The notes under the pieces are model-generated. The model ran no database searches, was not told the origin of the DNA, and saw only the letters and a program-made list of their open reading frames with translations. A stretch of 23,798 nt of DNA from Paramacrobiotus richtersi (taxonomy: Eukaryota; Tardigrada; Eutardigrada; Parachela; Macrobiotidae), in assembly GCA_034698045.1 (NCBI GenBank), contig JAQGAU010000801.1:1-23798 (forward strand). The letters run 5' to 3'. Positions 9,291-19,005 of the stretch are shown here, in pieces. Numbering within the stretch: the first letter of the stretch is position 1; the number at the start of each line of letters is the position of its first letter. A program made the translations under genes and the position numbers.

Positions 9291-10421
9291 TTTGACTTTA
9301 TCAAGAACCTTAGACTGCAGAATTTCTGACCTTTAATTTATAAAGAAAACGTTAACTAAAACGGCAGAAATCATAAACCCCTATCCGTCCATAACGGCCA
9401 GAGAATGGAGGTCATATATGCCTTTCTGGTAAAAAAGCTTTTATGAGAGAAATGCTGAGTTAACGTCCGTGTTACACGCTAGCCAGACTTATTAGCCAGC
9501 TACTGATTATGCGAAGGGGAGTGTGCAAATGTTGGCCGACCAGAACCGCGTTCAACCCGTTCGAACAACATAAGCAAAGAATAATACACCATGGGTGAAC
9601 TGTCGAAACTGCTGCCAGCTGCCAACCCACGGCCACCAAACGAAAACAACAACTGGTTAATCGTTCGCTGCCCTACCAGGCTTAGCTCACAATAATGTGG
9701 ACGTTTGACCAGTAACGTACCTGTTTTAACCACCAGAACCTTCGCTGTTTAAAGTGAGTGAACGAAAAATCCACATTCGAACTAAATTTGAAATGAGAAT
9801 TATTAAGAAACGATCCACGGATACATATCTGATTCACAGAAACGATTAGGATTGTTTTTAATGCTTCACCTCTTAATCTTTGTTTTGTGATCTCGTTTCG
9901 TTGTCGAATCGTGTTACCGCAGAACCCAGTTTAAAACAGTCTTTTTAATATTTTTTTTCTTCGGAGCAACAACATTCTCAATGCTCTTTAGCAATTATAC
10001 CTTCTACGTTGCCGGTGGCCACTCATAGATAATCGATCATGACAAAACCATTTCAGCATCATGTGGATAAATTCGTAATCACAACACTTCGAAAGCCCAA
10101 TGTTCAAAGACGAAAGATCAGACAGACAAAACAGCTGTTCGAGTAAAACCAACGATATGTTCGGGCCGCTGTATATTCCATGCGAACCTAGTAATAACAG
10201 GCTGGTTTGGGTTTGGGGAGCTTGTTGCTTGCAGCCTGCAATATGATGATGATGATGATGATTTTATGGGAAGTGGATCCCTTGAATTGACACTCTGGCT
10301 TGTCCTCGGGCTGTGCAGGATCAGTTGCATGCATATGCCACTGGCCAACCATCCAAACTTTGGACTGACTTGTGAGCGGGATATGTGTAGCTTTAGTATC
10401 TCCAAGTGAGAATTTTCGCAG
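9291..10421. other. Intergenic: F-box upstream region and microsatellite
   Basis: This must hold the promoter of the minus-strand F-box gene, but I see no reliable TATA box or initiator. An ATG/GAT trinucleotide run lies at 10243-10262. Short open frames here have no family resemblance. Confidence 0.45.
10243..10262. repeat. Trinucleotide (GAT)n microsatellite
   Basis: About six uninterrupted ATG/GAT units are visible directly. They create an artificial poly-Ile run on the minus strand. Confidence 0.9.
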
Positions 10422-10980
10422 TGCATCAGATTGGGCACGAAGAGTTCCTCCAACTGGCCGATGCATGGAAGATCGAGAAGATGGAGACCATCAAGGAACA
10501 GCTGCGTCGAATGGGCGCCGTGGTTGACTGGCGTCGATTGGTCTTCACGTTGGATGAGCCGGTGCAGTACGGGGTGCGGGAAGCATTTATTCAGCTGTTT
10601 GATCAGGGGAAGATTTACAGGCAGGAGAAATTAATCAACTGGTGCGCATACCTGAACACAATCTCCGACATTGAAATTAACCATTTGGATGTTCCGCAGC
10701 CGGTACCGACAAGTATCCCAGTTCCCGGGGAAAAGGAGAAAGTGGATGTCGGGTGGTTAAGGAGGAGGTCAGGGCTGGGAAGAAGTGTAATCGGATGCCG
10801 GAGAAGAGAAGAAACGAGCTAGATCAGCGTTTTGCCGGCTTGAGGTCCAGAATGGAGGAAGTTGTGCAAATGCAGGAAAAAGTACGAGCGTTGAGGTGCC
10901 GTGCATTTATTGTTAGCTGCGTGGATTATGTGTGCACTAATTTTGTGCACATTTTTTTGTATTGGGGAAATTTTGTGTAG
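10422..10980 (+). pseudogene. Valyl-tRNA synthetase remnant: internal segment joined to C-terminal coil
   Basis: After a good acceptor (GAATTTTCGCAG), the plus strand reads HQIGHEEFLQLADAWK, then IKEQLRRMGAVVDWRRLVFT, AFIQLFDQGKIYRQEKLINW and ISDIEI. This is the class I valyl-tRNA synthetase region between the HIGH motif and the editing domain; family members read LRRLGxSLDWxRxxFTMD and LVNWCxxLxxAISDIEV. One residue of the usual TAISDIE is missing. The segment continues to a VPGEKEKVDVG-like piece, then near 10750 switches frame into VPEKVR-like MPEKRRNELDQRFAGL and a short coil, matching the C-terminal arm of the same enzyme. The Rossmann second half, KMSKS and anticodon-binding domain, some 600 residues, are absent. 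AATAAA at 11039 may be the old poly(A) signal. It cannot charge tRNA. I read it as a duplicate with an internal deletion. Confidence 0.75.
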
Positions 10981-11038
10981 ATTTTACTTGTTTCCGGTGC
11001 TTTTGTTGTACATTTCGTCTGACACGAGTGGAGATGGA

Positions 11039-11044
11039 AAATAA
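11039..11044 (+). promoter_or_regulatory. Possible poly(A) signal AATAAA
   Basis: AATAAA lies about 60 bases after the end of the valyl-tRNA synthetase coil frame and on the same strand. No genomic poly(A) tract follows it, which argues against insertion of a processed mRNA copy. Confidence 0.4.
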
Positions 11045-11130
11045 ACATCAAATAAGCAGAGAATTCCACAGTACGAAAAATTTTGAAACACAGCTCCGTA
11101 CAGGTTTACCTCAAACATGATTAAAATACC

Positions 11131-11924
11131 CTACATGGTCATAAAGGCTGGCAAAACAAAATAGGCTTCGAAATGGTATTGCGCGGTATTAATTATAAGG
11201 AAAACGCATAATAATGTGCACACGGAAAAACCACATGAAACTTCTAGCGCAACGATCCGTTTTCCAGTGCCGTGTGCTGATTTATACGAAGGTGATTGTG
11301 GGGCATAAAATGGTGGGGGATTCACGCTGGAAATCTTGGCGTATTCGCCATTCTTATTGGCATACTTCTTTGCCCAGCGAACGCGAATATGGTAAAAAAC
11401 TGGCAACAGCATGGTCAGAAATGATCCGATGATCATACCGGAAATGCCCACGAAACAGCAGTTGAGGAAGATTACTATCCAGGCCACAGAGTCAGCCCCG
11501 TTTCCACTGGGGTTAGCTTGTTCGACTGGCAGTACTTAATTCCGTACTTCCGGCTGCCTAAAAATACGGTTAAATCTATAAACACAATATACAACATGAT
11601 TTCGTTTGTATCACCATTAACCGTATTCAAAGGAATGCCATTGTAGCTTTTTTCGTTCTTACTGTAATTATAGAAGCCATTTTATTTTGTTATCTTATAA
11701 CCCATACCGTGATAATTGCCGTGGCAGGTGTTGTTTGCATCAGAGGCTGTGGCCGATCTGTCGGTAGTATTGGAACATAGGGCGTGATCTTCGTTATTTC
11801 CGGCGAAAATTCCTTTGCGTTGCTGCATGGTTAGCACCTTAAGAAACCAGAAGTCAGACGTTGTGTTCCAGCACTGATATTTAAGCAGATATTTGTAAAT
11901 GCTCGGCTCTTGGACATACTTCAT
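11131..11924 (-). CDS. Membrane protein with Cys/N-glycosylated loop, unrecognised
   Basis: The first visible exon (11924-11708) encodes a likely extracellular part with Cys residues and N-glycosylation sites (CWNTTSDFW, CSNTTD, NNTC), ending at a donor (CACG/GTATGG). After a 150-bp intron (acceptor ATTTTTAG) the frame from 11557 reads SRKYGIKYCQSNKL. A change of one reading frame near 11510-11540 is then needed to enter a helix (VAWIVIFLNCCFVGISGMII), a cytosolic stretch with IRVRWAKKYANK and PPPFYAPQ, and a second hydrophobic segment (FSVCTLLCVFLIIN), with the stop at 11131. The topology, a Cys-rich glycosylated loop beside membrane helices, is shared by many families, and I do not assign one. 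The frame change may be an unseen splice, an error or decay. Confidence 0.4.
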
Positions 11925-11956
11925 AGATCATATAGACATACTTCATAGATCATATA
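11913..11956. repeat. Two exact tandem copies of a 22-bp unit
   Basis: GACATACTTCATAGATCATATA occurs at 11913-11934 and again, unchanged, at 11935-11956. The perfect match suggests a recent slip or an assembly duplication. It overlaps the first codons of the minus-strand membrane-protein frame and therefore affects which ATG is used. Confidence 0.9.
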
Positions 11957-12082
11957 GACACTCTGATTCCTAGTTTTTAACAATATCGGGTGTTTTTTAC
12001 TGATGTTAATGCATTAATTAGTTGTCTGGTTTATACTCCAATAAAGGTCAATCTACATACACGTCTTGGCTAGCCCAGTGCT

Positions 12083-12107
12083 GGTATACCGTATACCGTA
12101 TACCAGT
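12083..12107. repeat. GTATACC triplicate, palindromic
   Basis: Three overlapping copies of GGTATACCGTATACCGTATACC-type sequence (unit of about 7 bp) lie here. Each contains the palindrome GTATAC, so the block can fold in several registers. Confidence 0.75.
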
Positions 12108-12210
12108 ACTATCTGAACCTCAATAAGATGTCGAGCATGTGTTTTTGCGGTAGCGGGGAAGTCAAACTCACGAAAGATTAAGTAAAAAGATACAAAATCA
12201 TGTTGTTAAT

Positions 12211-12216
12211 AGTTTT
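12211..12216 (-). promoter_or_regulatory. AATAAA poly(A) signal overlapping the LRR stop codon
   Basis: On the minus strand the sequence around the stop reads ACTGAATAAAACT, so the TAA stop is inside the hexamer. If used, cleavage would fall 10-30 bases downstream, giving a 3' UTR of only a few tens of bases. Confidence 0.5.
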
Positions 12217-12658
12217 ATTCAGTTGGGCTTACGGGAACGGGACAACAGTCGCTTCGCACTGTGATCCGCTCACGCCGGTACAGTTCCAGTTGTTCACAGT
12301 CAACAGCGTCATTACCATCCAGAAATATCTCGGATAAACTGGGCATAAACATTAATATATCTTCGGCTTTCGGAAGACGCTGAAGATTACTGTCTACCAG
12401 ATTAAGTGTCCTCACAGAGCGAAAATAATCGCCAGCCATTTCGTCGCCGAGAATATTGGAAAAAATAACAACATCCACGTTAGTGGGCTGCTTATCGGAA
12501 CAATCCGCAACAGTCCGGGTGGAATCACAGTCGCATGTTGTTAATGGACAAGAACTGTCCGGTGCCAGTGATAAAACTGGATGAAATCGGAAAGACACCA
12601 AGAATACGACAATCAGCCATCCAAACTCTTCGGAAAGATGACTTAGCATTTTTACCAA
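12215..12658 (-). CDS. Small secreted leucine-rich-repeat protein, single exon
   Basis: The 147-residue frame is intact. Residues 13-32 form a signal peptide (WLIVVFLVSFRFHPVLSLA). A Cys cluster follows (CPLTTCDCDSTRTVADC), which resembles the LRR N-terminal cap. Next comes one clear leucine-rich repeat unit (VRTLNLVDSNLQRLPKAEDI) and a second (MPSLSEIFLDGNDAVDCEQL), then a Cys pair near the end (DCCPVPVSPTE). This is the shape of an LRR ectodomain shrunk to one or two repeats with caps, so it is probably secreted and may act as a binding protein. The stop codon overlaps AATAAA (GAATAAAAC), implying a very short 3' UTR. An in-frame ATG three codons later could also start it. Ligand unknown. 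Confidence 0.65.
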   Translation of the reverse strand: MVKMLSHLSEEFGWLIVVFLVSFRFHPVLSLAPDSSCPLTTCDCDSTRTVADCSDKQPTNVDVVIFSNILGDEMAGDYFRSVRTLNLVDSNLQRLPKAEDILMFMPSLSEIFLDGNDAVDCEQLELYRRERITVRSDCCPVPVSPTE

Positions 12659-14430
12659 AAAATTTAAACCCCTAAATGAAACGTTGGTCAGTAAATCAGA
12701 GCTAATTTACTCGATTTCTTAGTGAGCAAAAGGATCTGAAAAACGCTGCTGTTATACGCGTACGGCAGTAGGAAGAATAAATCCAGATGTAATGGACACA
12801 GCGTGAATACTTCCTAACTGCACTAATACCAAAAATGGTACGCGGGTGCAGATGCATGTATGCACTCATGCACATATATATGGTTGTATAATGGTATTCT
12901 TATATTGTGTGGTACCGGTGGAATGTCACTACTGTATAATCGTAATTACAGATAACATTTTAACAGTGACCCAGCATATAGGTTTAGTATTTCTTAAAGT
13001 TTAATTTCACATATTGTGTAGAAAATTTTGAAGGGTATGTACCCCTGAAGAAACAACAAAGTACGTCTTCTACAGTATACCAGGCGCCTAGCTTTAGCCT
13101 CGTGTATATGTATTTATGTGTAGCAAATCACCAAAACAATAAATCGCCAGTACCAGCGCTATAACAATAAGTAACAGAGTGATAAGTGATAAGTTCATAC
13201 ATTTTAAGAACCTCTAACACTTCAAACACGAATGGGTTGCGCGCTAGCGCGACTCAACACTTGTATATCTAGTACTAGTTCCTATTACGGAACTCCGTCC
13301 CGGGATAACGAAATCTCCCAAACCAAACAACCTCCGCTCGAATAAATTATATGATCGGATAGAGCATAGCTCAGAACGGGGACACATGACATTTGATTTC
13401 GAAAGAAACGCATGGGCTTTGAAATGGCAAAAAAATAGATTTTGTGCCTCACACAAAATACGATACAACCGGGTAATTAGTACCGTACTGACCTGACACT
13501 AGCAAGCTTTGCTATGATCAGATTTATTTGATCAAGGATGCATAAGCCGATAATTTGTTCTCATAATTATAATGTAGAAAAGCAGAAGTATCTGTATTTA
13601 GGAAGTGCTAAACTGCACGAGACAATACTACTGAAATGTAGAAGAATTTCTCACAGCAGACTGCGAAATAACTTTGAAAGCGGGATAGTTTCTTCAGTAT
13701 CGACCGGGACGTCCCAACCGAACTCTGAAGCGTATGGACATGTTAGCATGCCAAAATAAAACGCAATAAAACCCGGTAAGAAAGTGTTCACTGTAATCTA
13801 GCGGAACTGCATGGAGAAAGAAATAACCAAAACATGTAACTGTAATTACTCAAATAAATAAGCTTTCCTTTTTGTGCCGGAGGACAACCCGTACAGCGTA
13901 AAACAACTCGTACGTGAAATGATAAAGAAGCATTGAGGCTAGCCTTCCAGAACCTTTGCGTTTTTACGAACCAAGTGATACCAGCATGAAGGATCAGAAT
14001 CGGACTGATGTGCAGCATGTCGGCTTATACGGGGCCGATATTGTTAAGACAACGAGGTTTCTCCAAATCTCTGGGCATACTGCTGCAAACACCTCCCATA
14101 ATACGTAATATTGTCACTTGGCGAAACTGAAAGAAATTTAGAACTATCTGGTGAAAGTTCGTCTGTCTTGCGGGAAAACGGCACATTTCTGAAGTGAAGC
14201 CGACTCAAAAGCTTACAACAAGGAAAGACGGTGCTTGGGGCAGATATTCACCATGCAAACCAATATTCTAAAGAAATCTTTCTTTTTCGAATCAAGTTCA
14301 ATAAATTAAATAGCATGGTGTTCTGAGTCTGGAGAACGGAAATTTCGTCCAGCGTAAATTTTTCCCGCCGAAAAGTCTTCTTCCCCGAGAATCCGCGTGC
14401 TCCAGGGGAATCACCCTAAAGGTCATACGG
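12659..14430. other. Long gene-poor interval
   Basis: Open frames around 13244-13468, 13538-13759 and 13788-14018 have no signal peptide, domain or convincing splice pattern. Base composition is AT-rich with scattered ATA/TGTA runs. I see nothing I can name. Confidence 0.5.
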
Positions 14431-14437
14431 GCATTTT

Positions 14438-14746
14438 TGCCTTAGCCCAGTAGATAGTCGGTTTCAGCCGGACACTTTTGCCGCAGAACCATAGATGATT
14501 AGCTTCTTCCAGACAGTCTGTGCCCTAGCCCTGTAAATAGCAGATTCTATGGACAAGAGTGTCCGGCGCAAACTGCCGCGCAATCCATCCGGCGAAGCGG
14601 ATTATTTATTTGCTGGGCTCCGGAACAAGTGTTCGGCTGAAACTGGTCACTTGATCCTGCGCCGCAAAAATGTCCTAATAATGGCAGGTCAGCACATGGA
14701 ACCTCAGAAAAAAACCGCTTACGCCGGACAAAGTTTTAGTGTCCGG
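14438..14746. repeat. Cluster of CCGGACA/TGTCCGG inverted repeats with a diverged duplication
   Basis: A segment at 14438-14465 (TGCCTTAGCCCAGTAGATAG) recurs diverged at 14521-14548 (TGCCCTAGCCCTGTAAATAG). CCGGACAC at about 14469 faces GTGTCCGG at about 14559. CCGGAACA and TGTTCGG face each other near 14620-14636. CCGGACA and TGTTCCGG-type arms form a perfect 7-bp stem at 14724-14730/14740-14746. The stretch is GC-richer than its surroundings. It has the look of a palindromic binding-site array or of a small non-autonomous element, and I recognise neither specifically. Confidence 0.55.
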
Positions 14747-14779
14747 ACGACTTTGCTGGCCACAGGAGAGTGCTGAAGG

Positions 14780-16150
14780 CATGCAGAATCTCTTTTTATT
14801 ACGTTCGACAACAATCAAGAAAACCCCCCGAGAAAAAACTTTCTTAGTGATCAAGGCTCTAGGAATCGAGCGGAACCGACGAAATAAATAGCCATGAACA
14901 CTCAGTTACCGTAGAAGTGCTGAAAATGTAACGCGCTGTAAGCGCAAGCGCTCGCACTTGCAGAATCAAGTCAGTACTTGCACTTCAACTGATAAGCCTG
15001 AACGTTTGTTTTCAAGAAGTATAATGTTTCAAAATCAATTCTAAACACAGATCTCAAGAAACCCTGAGGCAGCAGCCGAAGGTGTTTCTTGTATATATAT
15101 ATCGTAGCTTAGCAGCGCAGCAATATGGACTGGAACCGAATCCAGCGTAAATAATTCTTACGTGATGACAATTTCCTACAGAGCATTACTACTCACTAGC
15201 GGATAAACCATAGAAAATTCAGCCTGATGGATATATTTCCCAATTAACAACGGTAAATGTTGCCACTAGTCCCTGCTTGGTGGCCTTAGGAAAGGTTCTC
15301 GAGATGCGTTATAGGTAATCAAATATAATCAAGAATATTTTCGGGAACGTTGAGCAAAAACAATACAAGGAACCTTCCGAGAGGTTTACCATCGCTAATT
15401 CGACCAACTGACACGCATAAGCGAAATCGTGCCTGTTAAATATCTCTGTGTAACTGACCACAAATTGCATGTGGTGGGCGGCAGTTGATCAGCGTCCAAT
15501 TAATTAACCAACCACCAGCTCATGCAAATTAGAGGAAATGAATTTTAAAGAGAATATGAAAATGAATCTCGTGAAGCTTAAGCGTAATTGCGTATTCTTA
15601 ATTATTTACAAATTTAGCGTTTACTTACCGCAATTGTAGAGTTAATAAGCGTGCTGCAGCCAGAACATCTACATCGTCAACAGACCAAAGGAGAAACCAA
15701 TATCCAGATTGTAAAATTAATCATTTTGGCAACATGTATGTGCGTAGTGACTATGCATATGTACATTTGCAATAATAAAACAACATCATTAATCATACAT
15801 AAATTACACTACTGCACATGTGAGTAACCGGTGCTCGAAAATTATCATTATAATACCGGTCTAATCTATTACTAATACCGAAACATTGCCAGAACAATAA
15901 CAAAAATGAATTAGTGTCAAACAGTATGGCGTTAATGATTTTCTTAGCCATATATACGTCGTTATAAATTCCGCATGAATTAGCGATTCAATGTCATATA
16001 ATACAATATGTGCAAGGATGTGCTAAGGACCTGCTAGAGTTGACTTATCAGCTGCGCAGTTTTCTAATCATAATTGTACGATACGAAAGAGACGAAAACG
16101 AAATTGTTTTGTGAGCTACGCAATTCACAAAAGTGCTCCGTGTAAGCAGT
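14780..16150. other. Gene-poor interval between the repeat cluster and the lectin gene
   Basis: No coding signature was found. A stretch at 15440-15540 contains CCAATTAATTAACC and ATGCAAAT, which match generic homeodomain and POU octamer sites but also arise by chance in AT-rich DNA. It lies downstream of the minus-strand lectin gene, so it is not an obvious promoter. Confidence 0.4.
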
Positions 16151-16154
16151 GTAC

Positions 16155-18055
16155 TACATGATTTTGTACCTGTGGATATTATAAGGCAGGTTCTTCAAAA
16201 TCCCAGTTTGTATAATCGAAACGAGTGTCGTCCGTGTAAAACCACCCTTTCTTTTTCCTGTCTTCTTAAAAAGCCCCACCCACCTGTTTGCCGTATCTGT
16301 TCCCATATGAGCCACAACAAATGACTGCTCCAAAGCGTCATGTATACGTATGTTACTATATATGGACAGCATGAGTTGTGAACTTTTGGTGTGATCTTCT
16401 TCGTACATGTATAAATAACCACAGGGAACGTAAGCGTTGTTCCAGTCAGCCTGGGACAGTGGAGAAAAAAGATAATAACAGCTGTCACCCTGTAAAATAC
16501 AATTGTTTTGGGCGACGCAAATTCGCAAAAACGAAATGATAATATTGCTTGCGAAATGTCGGACAATCCCATGTATCCGTTACGTCGGATGACGGCAATG
16601 GAGTGGGCGTGGCAATAATGGGCGTCTTGCTCTTTTTGCAGACAAACTCGAAATTCACCCCGCAAATTTCATCCCTCCAATGGATAACCGTTCCGGTTAT
16701 CCATTGAGACACATCCTTCGACGCCATAAGGATGCGGTTCGCCTTGTGCCCATGCAAGGAAGTGCGAGTTGGAACCGTCGACCCAAGCATGCTGATTGGT
16801 CGATGGATCACGTAAGCCAATGTGTGTTGACAACGGCACATTTTGATATCACCATAGTCGGAAATCGTGTTGAGCTGCCTATACGCTAGCCAAATTCGAC
16901 TCAATCTCGTTGCAGAATTGCTGGGAGTTTCTGCAAGAGTCTTGAAATCTGTACGCGAAAAAACAGCTGTCTGACTGTGGATAATAGAACCAATCGCCTC
17001 TTGCCGAAGACACTCCACACGTTACTGAAAAACATGGTGCTTGCTGGAAAACGCAAGGCAGGAAAGTGTAGAATTAGTTCTTACGAGTGGTTTCGATTAG
17101 AGGAGGCATTGTCGGCAGTTCTTCGACTTCAGTATACAGTCCCTTGGTACTAATTCACAGACGCATCCCCAAGACAGCAAACAGTTTAGCTTGATCCACG
17201 ATCCAGTGTTTGTTTCCATTGCCACACAATACCACATTGTCAACAATACCGGAAGTGCTGTGATCGGTGGTGGAATGAAACTGGGTGTTTGTCCCATAAA
17301 CAGTCCCGTCTGACCAAGCCCATGTCTGATCCTTCTCCTTCAGACCAATCCAGAAATTGTCTTTTTGCTGATTCAGGCTTCCGAACTGATAAGGCAACAA
17401 GTTTCGGATGTATTGCTGCTTGTTTAATGAGTCGACGGATGCCAAGTGTCCTCGGTAAACGAAGCAGAAATTTTCGGCTTCTTGCCAAATTAGTCTGAAC
17501 ACAGGCGGTAACTGCAAAAACAAAAAGAGTGCTTGTTACACACTATTTGCTCTAAAAATGTTCTAGACGAAAGTGCAGTGACAGAGACTATATATATAGC
17601 ATATACACTTTGTAGCAGTGTTTAGATAGCAAGTCAGCTGTCTTCCAAACTTTCGGACAGCCATTGACGAATGGCGTAGGAGCGGGTGTGGGCAGCGTAC
17701 ACCCTTGTCGTTTGCCCTCACACAAAGCAAACTTGTACAACGAACTCGGATTAACATACCATTCGCCCGGGTTATGAAGATCTCCTCTGGCCGCTACCAG
17801 TGCTACACATCCGAGATTTTCCTTGAGATACATGCGGTTCGCTTTGCGCCCAGTTTGTGTACTCAACATTTGCTTCGGTCACCCATTTCTTGAATGCATT
17901 CCACGGCATTTCATCCTCTTTTAATCCAATCCAGTAATCCGATCCCCACTGCCCGATCAAATGAGCAATGAAATGCAAACGATTCTTCAGCTGCATTTGA
18001 TAGTACAAATTTTTACTGCAGAAGCAGTGGAAAGTCTGGGTCGTCTTACGGCAGG
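16155..18055 (-). pseudogene. Multi-C-type-lectin-domain protein, at least four CTLDs, frame-broken
   Basis: Four domains follow in order on the minus strand. CTLD a (about 18055-17700): DYWIGLKEDEMPWNAFKKW, EYTNWAQSEP, then GCVALVAARGD and FALCEGK. CTLD b (17690-17609, 97-bp intron, then 17511-17100): CPKVW, WQEAENFCFVYRGHLASVDS, FWIGLKEKDQTWAWSDGT, CVCEL. CTLD c (about 17025-16640): SCFFAYRF, FCNEIESNLASV, IGLRDPSTNQHAWVDGS, WAQGEPHPYGVEGCVSMD, then DEICGVNFEFVCKK. CTLD d (about 16630-16155): DTWDCPTF, CYYLFSPLSQADWNNAY, RWVGLFKKT. Pro/Thr linkers (TPAPTP, TPTPLP) separate the domains, as in secreted or mannose-receptor-like lectins. Such proteins usually bind sugars via a Ca2+ site, and one QPD/EPN-type motif is visible as EPH. 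Continuous frame is lost near 17835, 17190, 16870-16830 and 16680. The 5' exon and signal peptide were not found. Confidence 0.75.
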
Positions 18056-18511
18056 TATATGTATATTATAGACATGGACCGAGAAACAAAATCTGATTAT
18101 TGTGTTTCATTCATCATGCAAACTGTCTGAAATAACACTGAATTCATGTAATATAGAATTTAATGTGAGACTAAAATCATTTGCCACATAAAAAGCGCAC
18201 ATCTAAATGTTGTGCATAAAAGTAATGTATAATATAAATATAAAAAATACGATTTGTTTGTATGTAATATATGCACTTAGGTATGAAACGGATAAGTTTT
18301 TTATTAGCAAATCGTTACACTGTATTGACAAAAAAGAAACAGACGGTGGCATTGTGGTATGAAACGGCCTCATGTTACATCGCAAGGATACAGCTCAGTT
18401 TTTGATGCCAAAGGTATTTTCAAAACTACAACTAGAACAGGTAATAATTGTGGATTTTCACCGAATATACACCGGATGTTTTATTGGTCAACATCATGTT
18501 ATTTGTTTTAG
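18056..18511. other. Intergenic between the divergent lectin and cyclase-related loci
   Basis: AT-rich DNA between a minus-strand and a plus-strand gene, so it may hold promoters or missing first exons of both. No TATA box, signal-peptide exon or RNA gene can be supported. Confidence 0.4.
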
Positions 18512-18866
18512 GGATCACGATGAAAACGCTTTCCCGGTTTACGCATTTATTTTTGGACCTGTACAATTTCACAAGTGTAGCAGTAATTTACGACGATGTT
18601 ATGCGGTTTTCTTCCGTTGTTGCATGGATCGGATCTCTATCGGTCGTTTTATTTTCGCAGATGCGACGGATTTTACAAGTTTACTGCTAGCTGTATCGAG
18701 CATCCAACGCTTCTCCAGGTGTGTGTGTAAAAATTGTAAAAATGTTTATGAATCGTGGGTATGTTAGTCCGCTTTTCTAACAAATCCAAGGGAAAACTTA
18801 ATTGCAATAAGCTGTCTGAGATATTTTCAAGCACTCTCGATGTAATCATGAGTTGAACTGTTGAAG

Positions 18867-18893
18867 CCGAAATAGCGGAGCCGCTGATTTCGG
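18867..18893. repeat. Near-perfect 12-bp inverted repeat
   Basis: CCGAAATAGCGG (18867-18878) faces CCGCTGATTTCGG (18881-18893), reverse complementary apart from one extra base, with a 2-base spacer. It lies between the fragmentary ligand-binding exons. Confidence 0.8.
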
Positions 18894-18953
18894 GAGATGA
18901 GCTCTACGTAGCGTAAAATCAGAAAACGAGCATAAAAATCCGTATCGTCGTGT

Positions 18954-19005
18954 ACAACCTAGATAACCTACATAACCTAGACAACCTACATTACAACCTA
19001 GATAA
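18954..19005. repeat. Short CCTA-based tandem repeat
   Basis: About five imperfect units of 9-11 bp of the form AACCTAGATA/AACCTACAT follow one another in the putative intron of the cyclase relative. No coding role is evident. Confidence 0.75.

Noticed and set aside
10118-10466. Minus-strand frames with poly-Ile or poly-Ser near the valyl-tRNA synthetase remnant
   Set aside because: These are translations of the ATG/GAT microsatellite and antisense to the synthetase-derived segment.
15440-15540. ATGCAAAT octamer and TAATTA homeodomain-type sites as an enhancer
   Set aside because: Such short motifs are expected by chance in AT-rich DNA, and there is no adjacent promoter to support them.
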